Of a stretch of 12,042 nucleotides of DNA, positions 1-8,234 are shown piece by piece. The position numbers were made by a program, and so were the translations under genes. Each line of letters starts with the position of its first letter. Position 1 is the first letter of the stretch. Source of the DNA: Rhizopus sp. PT2906 (taxonomy: Eukaryota; Mucoromycota; Mucoromycetes; Mucorales; Rhizopodaceae); NCBI GenBank assembly GCA_025529335.1, contig JAMYHX010000798.1:1-12042 (forward strand), in the 5' to 3' direction. A model generated the notes under the pieces. The model saw nothing but the letters and a program-made list of their open reading frames with translations. It had not been told where the DNA came from and searched no databases.

Positions 1-99
1 GAGTCTTCCCCACTTCAAAAGACCTTCAAAAAACTAACGGTGCTCTCTGAATTCAATGCGCTGTCCATAACGGCAGTGCATTCTTTAATGTCTCGGTAA
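1..99 (+). other. possible 3' coding end of an upstream gene
   Basis: Reading from base 1 gives 32 sense codons ending in TAA at 97-99, and the stretch is less AT-rich than the 150 bases after it. That would fit a last exon or the end of a gene starting outside the window. I recognise no family in it, and a 32-codon open frame can arise by chance. It could equally be unrelated repeat sequence. Confidence 0.2.
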
Positions 100-440
100 A
101 TATAATATGAATATGACGCTATTTTTATTCATTAGTCTTTTAGTTACCACTATATTTGAAATCAATAATAATGTTTAATATTTTACAAATCAAAAAAGCA
201 AAGTTTTTCATGATTTTATACTATACACAACGTACTTTAAACACATTCAAAAATGAGCTTTGTAAGGAGTGCCAAAGATAACTCGGAATTTATTAAGAAA
301 TATAGTCTCTACATTGTTTTTGGTTTTTGTAATTTTGTGGATGCTTTTTAGGGTTTTGTAGTTTAAGTTAATGTATAAATAGTTATATGGGCCGCTGTCA
401 GTTGTGATAACAAAGAGCTTAAAGAATAATATGAGCAGAG
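100..440. other. AT-rich stretch without recognisable gene
   Basis: The stretch is very AT-rich, with frequent stops in all frames apart from the degraded downstream tail of a minus-strand LINE frame. I see no gene, RNA or structured repeat. It may hold the 3' untranslated part and insertion junction of the LINE, but I could not find a clear tail or target-site duplication. Confidence 0.4.
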
Positions 441-1080
441 GAAGCGGGAGGACATATAATATCAATAGTGCTTCTTGGATAGACACTTGCACACGGCGCT
501 GAACATCACGAAGTATCGTCATAGAGCTAAAAAGATTGATTATCGAAGACCATAGTCCAATGATGCCGCCAAACAGAAGCAAGGGCTGACCTAAGATAAC
601 AGGCGCGGGTGGATCATACTGTTGTTTGAATTTTGGAAACTGAAAGCTGAAAAGCGCTGGGGATAAAACTGTAGTAGAAAAGGATAAATCAAAATGTTGT
701 TCCCAGATTGTTGTCCAGATGAACTGCTTGTTCGGGCAGTTAAAAACGAAGTGAGGTATGTCTTCCACCGAGGAAAGGCAAAGAATGCATTTGTCCGAAT
801 AGAAAACAGTAGGCAAAGGTTGATGGAGGGTAGAACAGCTCGGTATTTTTGAGTATAATAAACGAAACCATATATTGCGACTTTGTACTGTAATAGAGGA
901 GGATCAGAATACTTTCCATCTTTTGACAAGAGGCGTTGAATGAGTGGGGATAGCTTCTGAGGTGCTAAACTTGCTTGGCGGTATGTCGTGGACGTTGTTA
1001 TGTAATGGTTTATAAGACACAAGACAAAGACAAAAGAAGTACTCATCATCAATATTTATTCTGAGATAAAGAGAGAAGGA
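440..1080 (-). pseudogene. LINE ORF2 C-terminal remnant (zf-RVT zinc-binding region)
   Basis: On the minus strand an open frame covers about 903-597. It contains the motif RNIWFRLLYSKIP followed by C-x2-C-x6-DIPHFVFNCP (about 880-720), the signature of the zinc-binding domain at the end of LINE reverse transcriptases (zf-RVT). Upstream the same frame continues to about 1080 but is interrupted by a TGA at about 904. Downstream, the family-like WRHHWTMVFDN segment appears in another frame near 575-545, and the first frame resumes around 535-470 (ILRDVQRRVQ), so at least two small indels are present. The reverse transcriptase domain that should precede this block is absent. It is probably the tail of the element whose front half lies at 4245-1471, but it could belong to a separate copy. 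Confidence 0.75.
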
Positions 1081-1470
1081 ACATGCAATTAAATAAAGGA
1101 TCTATTATTTATAGTTGCTATCAAATGGCAGATGAGCCACTATTCTAAGCGTGGATTATAATTACTGATGATATGATTGACTAACGGTTCCTGAGTTCAT
1201 AAAGAAAACTTTTAATTTGTTCCTGGCACTGACCCTATTGTTCATTTCATGATCTGGGTTATGATACTGCTTTTGCCGTGAGAAGAACTATCTTTTAAAG
1301 AAGTGTATCCTTTCATATGATGAAGTAATGATTTATATTCAAAGGAGGAGTTCTACTTAAATTGGCTTGCCACTAAAAGTGTGTACACGTAATCTTATAA
1401 TGTATGAATTCATTCTATTCATATTGATTACAGTCGTTTATCTCAATGTCAGTCATAAGCAAACATTATT
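1081..1470. other. no recognisable gene; gap where the LINE RT domain should be
   Basis: All frames are short here. On the minus strand I could not find RT motifs such as the FADD-type box or any convincing continuation of the flanking LINE fragments. The stretch is AT-rich, and may be a badly decayed LINE segment or sequence brought in when the RT core was deleted. Confidence 0.45.
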
Positions 1471-2828
1471 CTACGACACTGGAGAGTAGATCTCAGAGTA
1501 AAAACTATATGCTGCATCAAGCATGATAGCAGGGTCATCACACACGGCATTAGTAACACGATAGGTAAGTGTAGTGATCATCTAAGGGGATTGTCGTTGG
1601 ACAACAGTCGCTTCAGGTGCCCAGTGGATATCTCACGGAGCTTACACCACCAAATCCCAGAACGGAGGGCTAGAATTCCCACTTGGTATTGCTGTAAAGC
1701 GACTAATTGGGCTTCAATCACAGATAATTGTGGCAAAAACTGTGCTGTATTATCAGGGTAGTTCCGGACAGATTTGTTAGGACTGTGGCGTTTTCTCTGG
1801 AGAATCCGCTCGGCACTGGACAACTAATTGAACTGACATCTTGTAAACTTGCGAGCAACAGCGATTGTGGTGTCCTTAATAACGTCCCATTTGTCCTGAG
1901 CAGAGGTACTCGTTGGGAAGGAAGCAATCCTTCGAGTAATCTTGGTAGCTAGCTTGATATGGAAAGCTTTCGAGGAGACGAGGCGAGGGTGGGCGCGCCA
2001 GATGCTTTTCCCCAATTGAGGACGTGAAGGGGCTGAAGAGGTTAAACGGAAATGCATTGACAACAGAAGACGATCAGACCATGCAGGCTAAATGAAAGTA
2101 GTGGACGAGGACACTTTACGGTCAAGCAAGTCATGAGTGACAAAAATATAGTCAATACAAGAGCGGGTCATATCACGGTGAAAGGTAGCCTCAGAGGAAC
2201 TGCCAACAGGTGTAATACCATCATGGAAGAATTGATCGTTGTACTGGAGCCAGGAGAAAGGCGCTTGCTGTGGACGAGATGTCGAAGGATGCGTAGTATA
2301 ACTATAATTGAAGTTGCCGAGTAATATTTGCCTGGCAGGAGACATGCTCAAGATATCAGAGGGATGCCGGAGAATGTCAGAGACCGTGAAAGGATCGAAA
2401 AGCTGATGCTTGTGAGAAATAGTGGCAGTGATGATATGTCCACAGTCACTGATAATAGAGTTTGTGAACAAGAGGTCAGGCGAGAAACACACTAGGCCAT
2501 AGTGACGAGACCAAATGCTATCTTTAGCCTGAAATTGAGTATGAAACACTTGTTGTAACTCAACTGAAGAATCATATGTTTCTTGGAGCAAGAATATCAA
2601 AAGAATGAGTGCGAAGACAATGAATAAAATGATTTCGAACGGAGGGGTCACCAGATTTGCGAAGCCCACAACAGTTAATGGTGGTGGTTTTAAAATTAGT
2701 GATAGTAGTAATGGTATTAGTGGTATTAATAGTAAATGTTTGCGAAGAGTTTGAAGAGATAGTCAATACATTGAAGGAATTGTCCCAACTATTATGGCTT
2801 ACCGAGTTATAATCCATTATAAGATAGA
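1471..2828 (-). pseudogene. LINE ORF2 5' half: APE-type endonuclease plus pre-RT linker
   Basis: The minus strand encodes an exonuclease/endonuclease/phosphatase-type domain that would nick target DNA for target-primed reverse transcription. Visible pieces are INCCGLRKSGDPSVRNHF (about 2680-2630), the catalytic-glutamate motif LQET near 2586-2578, the LLGNFNYS segment at about 2325-2304, the SCIDYIFV segment near 2150 and the terminal WSDR near 2081-2070. The linker with QRKR and HLKRL motifs (2063-1578) and a pre-RT piece ending SFYSEIYSPV (to 1471) follow. Damage is extensive: a frameshift at about 2588, a shortened section before LLGNFN, TAG stops at about 2086 and 1824, and a frame change at about 1578. 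Two catalytic positions are substituted: GDFN reads GNFN, and the final SDH reads SDR. The domain is therefore dead. RT follows nowhere. Confidence 0.8.
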
Positions 2829-4245
2829 TTATTGATGATTAGGGCGCCCAGAGATACTTGATTGGTTGTGACAGAAGTCAACGGCTGACGCAGGATCAAC
2901 ATGAGAGGGAGCATTCTGGTGATGGGAAGCATCATCATTATCAAGCTCCATCGATTCACTCTCAACAATCTCAAGAATAGAGGATGACTAGTTTGATTAT
3001 AGGCGGAACATGCTTTCTCCGAGGCAACCGGTATGTCGGATGAAGCGCCTGGAACATCTTCAGAAGAGATTAAAGCAGCAGCAGTCTGAGATCTGGTCTG
3101 GCAAGGAAGATAGCGGGAAGAAGATGGAAATGAAGCAGAGGAAGAACTAATGTCTGCTACAATCGAAACAGCAGAGGCATCAGAAATTGACTGAAGAAGG
3201 TCAATCTTAGAGTTGATCGGAGTAGGGTGAACAGCCAGTGAAGATTGGGTAGAGATGCTTCTCACAACTGGTTTCTTAGTCAAATTGTCATGAAGAAAAA
3301 CCTGTGTGGCAACAGGTGACTTATGGGCCTTCTTATTGAATGCAGTGGAATTGACATAAGAGTTCTTACGAGGACAGCCCTTAGACATATGTACGGTCTT
3401 ATTGCAGTGATAATAGGTGGTAAGACGCAATTTGACAGGGCAGCCGGCAACTATATGAGATGGGCTATAATAATATCGGCAATAAGGGGGCATGGAACAC
3501 CAATGAGCATATACAAGCACTTCAGAGTCACGTTGAACAGGATCGACAGTAGCGACAGAAGAGTACTGCCAATGAACTTTGTGAGTTAAGGAGACAATAG
3601 AGAACTTCTTGAACTCTAAAACGGCGTAGCTTCGGCCAGACAACACACCGGCAGTTCTAGACAGGATACCACTATCACGTATTGTACTGTAAATAGAAAG
3701 ATTATGTAGCATGTCCGCTTGCAGTTGTTCTAAGCCATCATCCTTTCGGCCATATTGACAAGGGAAACCGTTGAAGATGATGGTTAAGATTTCAGAATCA
3801 ACTGGTAATGATCGATGACCAACAGAACGATTAGGGAAAGAGGGGAGTTCAAAGTCTTCATCACAGACTTTTTTTCGTAAATTCAGCTGAGAAGGTGATT
3901 TCAGCATATAAGCGGCTGTAGTTATGACGAAAACGATCCTCGATACCCCACAGATGAGAGTTGTCGGAACACATTTCTTTAGGTTCTTTCATGAAAAACT
4001 TTTTATCCTCGGCGGACGAGATATCGACAAAGACAGTGTCAGGAGCGGAGCCTTTAAAGAAAGGCTTAAGAATTTGAGATCTCAAGCGATCGTGATCATG
4101 AGAAACATCTTCAGTAGTGGTAGAGTCGTTTGAGGCAAAAGTAGACGACTCGGCGTAGCTGGAAGCTTCGGTGCTTCCTCGGACTACACTAGCCCATTCT
4201 CGTTTGAGTTGCGAGTAGCTGTTATTGTGTGAGCCATTAGCTGAC
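2829..4245 (-). pseudogene. LINE ORF1 (gag-like, two degenerate CCHC knuckles)
   Basis: The nucleic-acid-binding ORF1 product of the minus-strand LINE. The frame is open from about 4245, with no ATG at its head, through SQLKREWASVVRG and QILKPFFKG. It shifts at a run of seven T's (3869-3875, A's on the coding strand) and continues in a second frame to about 3000. It then moves to a third frame, ending at TAA (2831-2829) after an acidic tail containing ESMELDNDD. Two zinc-knuckle-like motifs lie at about 3481-3440 (C-R-Y-Y...H...C) and 3415-3370 (Y-Y-H-C...H...C). In each, one of the first two cysteines is now tyrosine, a TGT-to-TAT type change. The gap to ORF2 is essentially nil. It is clearly a retrotransposon gag-like protein by context, and inactive. 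Confidence 0.8.
3869..3875 (-). other. frameshift at homopolymer (7 A on coding strand) in LINE ORF1
   Basis: The frame encoding the ORF1 N-terminus stops two codons after this run. The following ORF1 sequence is open in the frame reached by counting one A fewer. A one-base expansion of the run explains the break. Confidence 0.65.
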
Positions 4246-4269
4246 TGTGAAGATGGTAAAATTTTATCG

Positions 4270-4286
4270 AAAAAAAAAAAAAAAAA
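4270..4286 (+). repeat. A17 homopolymer
   Basis: Seventeen consecutive A's on the plus strand lie just outside the 5' end of the minus-strand LINE ORF1 and about 106 nt before the FMC1 start codon. On the LINE strand it is a T-run, so it is not this element's own 3' tail. It may be an old plus-strand retro-insertion tail or a nucleosome-excluding A-tract in the FMC1 promoter. Confidence 0.7.
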
Positions 4287-4392
4287 TAATTATGAATAAT
4301 GCGCTAATTGTAAAAAGCAAGCCCATGCTGTAAAATAAAGTCACGCTCATGATTCGATTTTGCTATTATCATTATTTCTCTCCTGAACCCAA
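4287..4392 (+). promoter_or_regulatory. compact FMC1 upstream region
   Basis: Only about 106 nt separate the A17 run from the FMC1 ATG, and the LINE ORF1 frame begins about 150 nt upstream of that ATG. Any FMC1 promoter must lie in this AT-rich stretch, in the A-tract, or inside the LINE. I see no convincing TATA box or named factor site; the call rests on position. Confidence 0.35.
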
Positions 4393-4823
4393 ATGTCAAA
4401 AAGTTTGAGTATTTATCGTCAATTATTAAGAGAAGTTAATAAACAAGTAAGCGCTATTGTATATTGAAAAAACTGTTTAATAAAGACAATTTAGTACACC
4501 AAAGGAACAAATAATCCTAGCTTTGCTCAGGAATTAAAAGCAATTTATAAAGGCAATCAACATGTCACAGATCCTTCAAAAGTAACAGCATTGAATAACA
4601 ATGCTGAAAACGTCTTGACTTATCTTCAAAGCTCTAGAAAACATAAAGTAAAGAAAAATGAAATTCATACAAGATTATAACTAAACAACAGTTTTAGGAA
4701 TTAAGAGAGTTATATTCAGCAATTGTATTGGAACAAAAGAAAAAGATTGAACTTTCAGCCAAACGTGTAGGGCTTAATTTGCCTAAACAATATGATCCAA
4801 CGAATCCCAGTCCACTTGAATAA
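4393..4823 (+). CDS. FMC1: FMC1-like mitochondrial ATP synthase assembly factor (LYR family)
   Basis: Three exons, 4393-4446, 4495-4647 and 4698-4823, give a 110-residue protein. The introns (48 and 50 nt) begin GTAAGC and GTAAAG and end TTAG, and the second contains an AACTAAAC branch-like site. The N-terminus IYRQLLRE (residues 7-14) is the LYR motif of small mitochondrial assembly factors. HVTD, the segment around SSRKHK (64-69) and the C-terminal VGLNLPKQ (93-100) match the layout of human FMC1 (C7orf55), a protein of about 113 residues. In yeast, Fmc1 works in the mitochondrial matrix with Atp12 to assemble the F1 sector of ATP synthase; that role is transferred from the family. The gene converges on the DDHD phospholipase, with 14 nt between stop codons. 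No single frame covers it, so ORF callers miss it. The start is the only ATG in frame before the LYR motif. Confidence 0.85.
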
Positions 4824-4827
4824 TAGT

Positions 4828-4833
4828 AATAAA
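4828..4833 (+). terminator. AATAAA poly(A)-signal candidate for FMC1
   Basis: An AATAAA begins five bases after the FMC1 stop codon. If it is used, cleavage 10-30 nt downstream would fall inside the antisense of the phospholipase's last exon. Confidence 0.45.
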
Positions 4834-4837
4834 TAAC

Positions 4838-7466
4838 CTAGACATATGCTGTCTTACTATGGACAAGGTTCATTTGTCGTTGTTCTTTATATATTTCTCG
4901 AATAAGGAATCCAGCGACGTCGATATCCTTTGAATGAAACTATTAATGATGGTAGATACCAGCTATTGTACTACTTACCTGCCAGTAGGACATATGCACA
5001 CTTAAGGCACTGATATACGCATTCTCCAACAGTCCTTCCTGCAAGCAAAAGTCAATTCTTCCGGTAGGATTTAGCATTTTCAACTTTGCTTCGCATGTTG
5101 CAATTGTTCTAGAAGCTTTTATTTCTGGATCACTTTGAGAGTGCTGCTTGAGCTCTGAGACATCTTTTTCTTGCTTATTAAAGCCCAACCCCCGCATAAA
5201 CAAGCTGCTTGTAATACCTGATTTAAAAGATTCAAGCATGGCTCCAGCCTTGGTAGCTAAATCATTTCCAACAACAAAACCAGCATCAAGCATACTTTTT
5301 AATCCGCCCTTAATATATGGAATTGAAGCTGGTTTTAGTTTTGCTCCATACTGTCTTGCGACCAATGGTTCCAAACGATAGGCAACTGGATCAGATCTAT
5401 GGAAAATGTTATATACATGGTCAACAGCAGGGTATACAAATGACACAGCAGCAGATGCACCGTTTGAAGGAGAAATGGGATTATGAGGAACAGTATTGGC
5501 GGCAAGTGCCTTTCGAGAAACCATTTTATGACCTCGTAAAACCATAATCATGCCTAAAGGTGAACCAACGGCAAAGAAATTCTTTACAGGGAAATCAAGA
5601 GTAACTGCAAGTTTCTTTTCGGTTAATATAGCTATGGTATCTGTATCAGGTTTTTGATTTGCTGGAAATGGTTGAACAGAGAGTATATCAAAGGCTAATA
5701 ATGACTTTTTTGTATAAATGGATAAGTACAATAGTTAAGACGTGTAAAGGTGCTTACTCCGAGTGAATGACCAAGGATAGAGACTTGTCCTTTATTCTTT
5801 AAAAAGCTAGGGTTTCTTTCAATAAATAGCTTGTATACCCGATTTATTTCTTTAGTCACAGAGTGGATCATTTGATCGTGGTACTTGTTGGTAAAATAGA
5901 GGGGTACTAGGAATATATAAGATCTCGTTTAAATCTTGTTTAATTTTACTTACTATCTAAGAATACGTCAGAGACAAGTGTTCTTATATTTGGCACGCCA
6001 TCTAGAGTGATTTCGTCTATGGTTGGGCATCCATCATCAAATCCTTCGGGTGATAATCCCATGTCAGATTCTCGTTCAATGCCAAGTTCTGCTTCTGTTC
6101 CCAGCCTAATGCTATTTCGCCACAAGATAGGAAGCACTTGAATACCATTTGAGCGCTTTAATGGCTTAGCTCCAGATAATGCAATCGGCCAAGTGGATTT
6201 CATTGTCTTTCTCAGCAAGTTCACATCTTGATCGCTTGTTTAATATAAAAATAATATGAATATCTACGAGCATTTACCATGTACGAAATTCTGCCCTAAG
6301 CGTTCAGACATTTTTTGTCCAATTCTTTTATATGTTAGTTTATAGAGCATATACACCCTTTCTTTATATACCCATGAATAACAAAGACTAGATGATCAAT
6401 GGCCCTGAGGTCTCCTTCACTTTCTTCATTCTCGTAATCTTCCGCTTCCTGTTTTATCATATTTTCCTTATCTAGCTCTTCTCTTTTCTTGGGGTCATCT
6501 GGAGGTGGAGTATGTAAGTTATCTTCTTTTGGTTCATTTTCACTCCTTATTGTCTGCTCTTTCTTATCTGCTTCCTCTTTTTCTTCATTTTGTTTTTTAT
6601 TCTCTACCATGACTTCTCGATAACCACGAATCAATCGTCTACCACCAAGGATTTGATTGTTTGTCAATTTTGTAAGCAGGTTTTTAGCAATCTTGGCTCC
6701 AGTCGTGTCACTAATCATAGAGGTTAAGTTGATTGACAAAACAGGATGCGTCTCTTACTACAGTAGCCAAGCATGTGCTGAATCTTTATAAACAACATAC
6801 TGTCCCAGATAAGGACCCAACAGATATTCTTTTTCTTCAATGTACACTTCGATACTGTCCTTTCTGGGGGTAGTATCATCCAAGGTATCCGTACTGTTTG
6901 CACTACCTTCTGTTTCTTTTTCAGTTGGTTGTATTGTCGGTCGCTTGTAAGGTTTATGCTTCCTATAACAATGAGTTAGCCTATGTTATGACACTATGAT
7001 CTGTATTACAGATATCCTTCTTCGATTTGTTTTGCCATCTTTTCTTCGCACGGAATCCATGTTCCATCTATTTGAACGAACCAAGTAGCTCGACGTACTT
7101 CAAATATAGGACCTTCCCAGTAGACAGGATTAATTTCTCGTTTTTTGATATTGACCTCGAATAAATGATCTTCATTTACAGGAACAGTTTGGATGTCCGA
7201 ATTGCATGCTTTTTCGAGAGCTACATTATCGCGCTTTGAGAATGGCACCCAATTTTTGGGCGGTGATCTAGTTTGCTCAGCTACACCGAGTCTCTTTGCT
7301 TTTCTGAGTGCTATAGGATCTACAATAGGACTATCAATCGCATGAAACCTAAAAAGTATTCCATTAAATAAGAACAGCTATTATCCAGCAGTCATGCTAT
7401 GGTCTACCAGTGAGCTACAAGTGGAGGTGGCGTTAAGGTATCAGTTTGGTCAGAGATTTGCAGCAT
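4838..7466 (-). CDS. DDHD-domain intracellular phospholipase A1 (PA-PLA1 family)
   Basis: Nine exons on the minus strand (7466-7408, 7348-7010, 6962-6759, 6710-6372, 6324-6278, 6226-5954, 5906-5758, 5704-4979, 4927-4838) keep one frame and give 741 residues. Introns are 47-59 nt. In order there is a WWE-like region (about 93-137, with ATWFVQIDGTWIP), LGPYLGQYVVY (182-192), LGGRRLIRGY, a highly charged linker (about 236-300), VFVIHGIGQ (309-317), VNLLRKTMK, and the serine-lipase elbow GHSLG (466-470, predicted nucleophile Ser468). The DDHD domain follows (about 507-741), with VGSPLG, NIFHRSDPVAYRLEPL (569-584) and a C-terminal HMSYWQ segment. The length suits the family (yeast Ddl1 is about 715). 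Relatives deacylate phosphatidic acid and other phospholipids, and are cytosolic or associated with organelle membranes. An in-frame TAA lies upstream of the ATG at 7466. All motifs are present, so the gene looks functional. It diverges from GPN3 and converges with FMC1. Confidence 0.9.
6753..6761 (-). other. tandem 5' splice sites three nt apart in phospholipase intron 3
   Basis: The coding-strand sequence GTAGTAAGA offers two GT donors, at 6761 and 6758. Both keep the frame with the acceptor ending at 6711. The GTAAGA donor (6758) fits the other introns better and adds a Tyr at residue 201; the GTAGTA donor leaves that residue out. Confidence 0.5.
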
Positions 7467-7662
7467 TTCAAGTATAGAGAAATAAATAAAAAGAGAAATG
7501 TTAAATTAAAGCTCTGAGGAAATTTCAAAAGTTTGAATTCCTTTCTCCGATGAGTGTTGCAGGAACATCAAGGTTTAAAAAAGATAGCGTGCTTCTTTCC
7601 CCCTTTAACGCTTTTTAATTTAACTATATGATATGCAACTGCAGGAAGGGTGCATTAGTAAA

Positions 7663-7688
7663 AGAGAGAGAGAGAGAGAGAAAGAGAG
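7663..7688 (+). repeat. (AG)n microsatellite
   Basis: Nine AG units are followed by an interrupted continuation with one extra A pair. The repeat lies about 200 nt upstream of the phospholipase start, where it reads as CT on the gene's coding strand. Confidence 0.9.
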
Positions 7689-8118
7689 TGATAGGGCTCT
7701 ATAAGGAAACAGATTGCAGATCATTATGATAATACTCTCACCAATAGAGTTTGAACACAATTAGATTTTCTCGTACATCTGCAATGAATGGGAAATAACT
7801 CATTTTGGAACAAGATAATCTATTTCTCAAAAAAAAAAAGATTATGCACGTCTTTCAGAATTAACAACATCAAATTCAAGAACTAGGTTTAAGTACTGTA
7901 AGCATTCATATCTATTAATGATTCTTATCGGAGTACAAACAATGCATAATGGATAAAGACAAACAAGTATGGTTGCTTCAGAATCAAAAGGTTTATGTTC
8001 ATCTTTTAATGCATTTTGTTTTTATCATTTATCTGTGCGAAAAGGGAAGCCTTTAGTCATCTATTTTCAAATTTATGGGCCAAAAGAAAAGAAAATGAAA
8101 GAATAAAAATTTTCAAAA

Positions 8119-8159
8119 TTTTTTTTCTCTCTTCTCTCTTTCTCTCTTTCTCTCTTTTT
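8119..8159 (+). repeat. 41-nt pure pyrimidine (CT-rich) tract before GPN3
   Basis: The tract is an uninterrupted run of T and C with CTCTCTT-like units, ending 23 nt before the split start codon. Pyrimidine tracts of this kind are common in core promoters and 5' leaders of filamentous fungal housekeeping genes; a regulatory role here is inferred from position only. Confidence 0.7.
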
Positions 8160-8182
8160 ACTTGTGCTCCTTTATTCAAATA

Positions 8183-8234
8183 ATGTAAGAAGAAACAAAA
8201 ATAATTCAACTATAGTTCATTTAAAATCTTCAGG
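8183..8234 (+). other. GPN3 start codon split by a 49-nt intron
   Basis: The first two bases of the start codon (AT, 8183-8184) are followed by GTAAGA. The intron ends CAG at 8233, and the G at 8234 completes ATG. Splicing yields MGRHCQLVMGPAG, matching the expected N-terminus of GPN3 proteins. Unspliced RNA reads ATG-TAA. No other ATG gives a better N-terminus, because the only in-frame ATG in exon 2 is inside the P-loop segment. Confidence 0.7.

Larger units (their letters stand above)
440..4260 (-). mobile_element. decayed LINE (non-LTR) retrotransposon, RT core missing
   Basis: Three blocks lie in the same orientation and in canonical LINE order. They are an ORF1 with two CCHC-type knuckles (4245-2829), an APE-type endonuclease plus the linker before the RT domain (2828-1471), and the C-terminal zinc-binding end of ORF2 (about 1080-440). 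The reverse transcriptase palm, which should lie between the last two, is absent. Either one copy suffered an internal deletion or two fragments sit side by side. Numerous frameshifts, stops and lost catalytic residues show it is inactive. The base composition is visibly richer in GC than the host genes. The boundaries are approximate because I found neither a target-site duplication nor a 3' tail. Confidence 0.75.
7467..8182. promoter_or_regulatory. shared upstream region of the divergent phospholipase and GPN3 genes
   Basis: This 716-nt AT-rich region separates the phospholipase ATG (minus strand) from the GPN3 start (plus strand). I see no coding exon, tRNA or other RNA gene in it. It carries a GA repeat at 7663-7688 and a pure pyrimidine tract at 8119-8159, so each gene has a CT-rich stretch on its own coding strand upstream of its start. 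Transcription starts cannot be placed from the sequence. Confidence 0.6.

Noticed and set aside
1728..2324. Plus-strand and alternate minus-strand frames over the LINE ORF2 region
   Set aside because: The minus frame with QRKR, HLKRL and CIDYIFV motifs explains the sequence; the others are shadows.
3323..3589. Plus-strand open frame of 88 codons
   Set aside because: It lies antisense to LINE ORF1 and its knuckles; it has no recognisable content.
3869..3875. Programmed frameshifting in LINE ORF1 at the A-run
   Set aside because: Other stops, a further frame change and lost knuckle ligands in the same ORF make decay or sequencing error the simpler explanation.
5148..5547. Two plus-strand open frames of about 77 codons
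   Set aside because: Both are shadows of phospholipase exon 8, which carries conserved DDHD motifs on the other strand.
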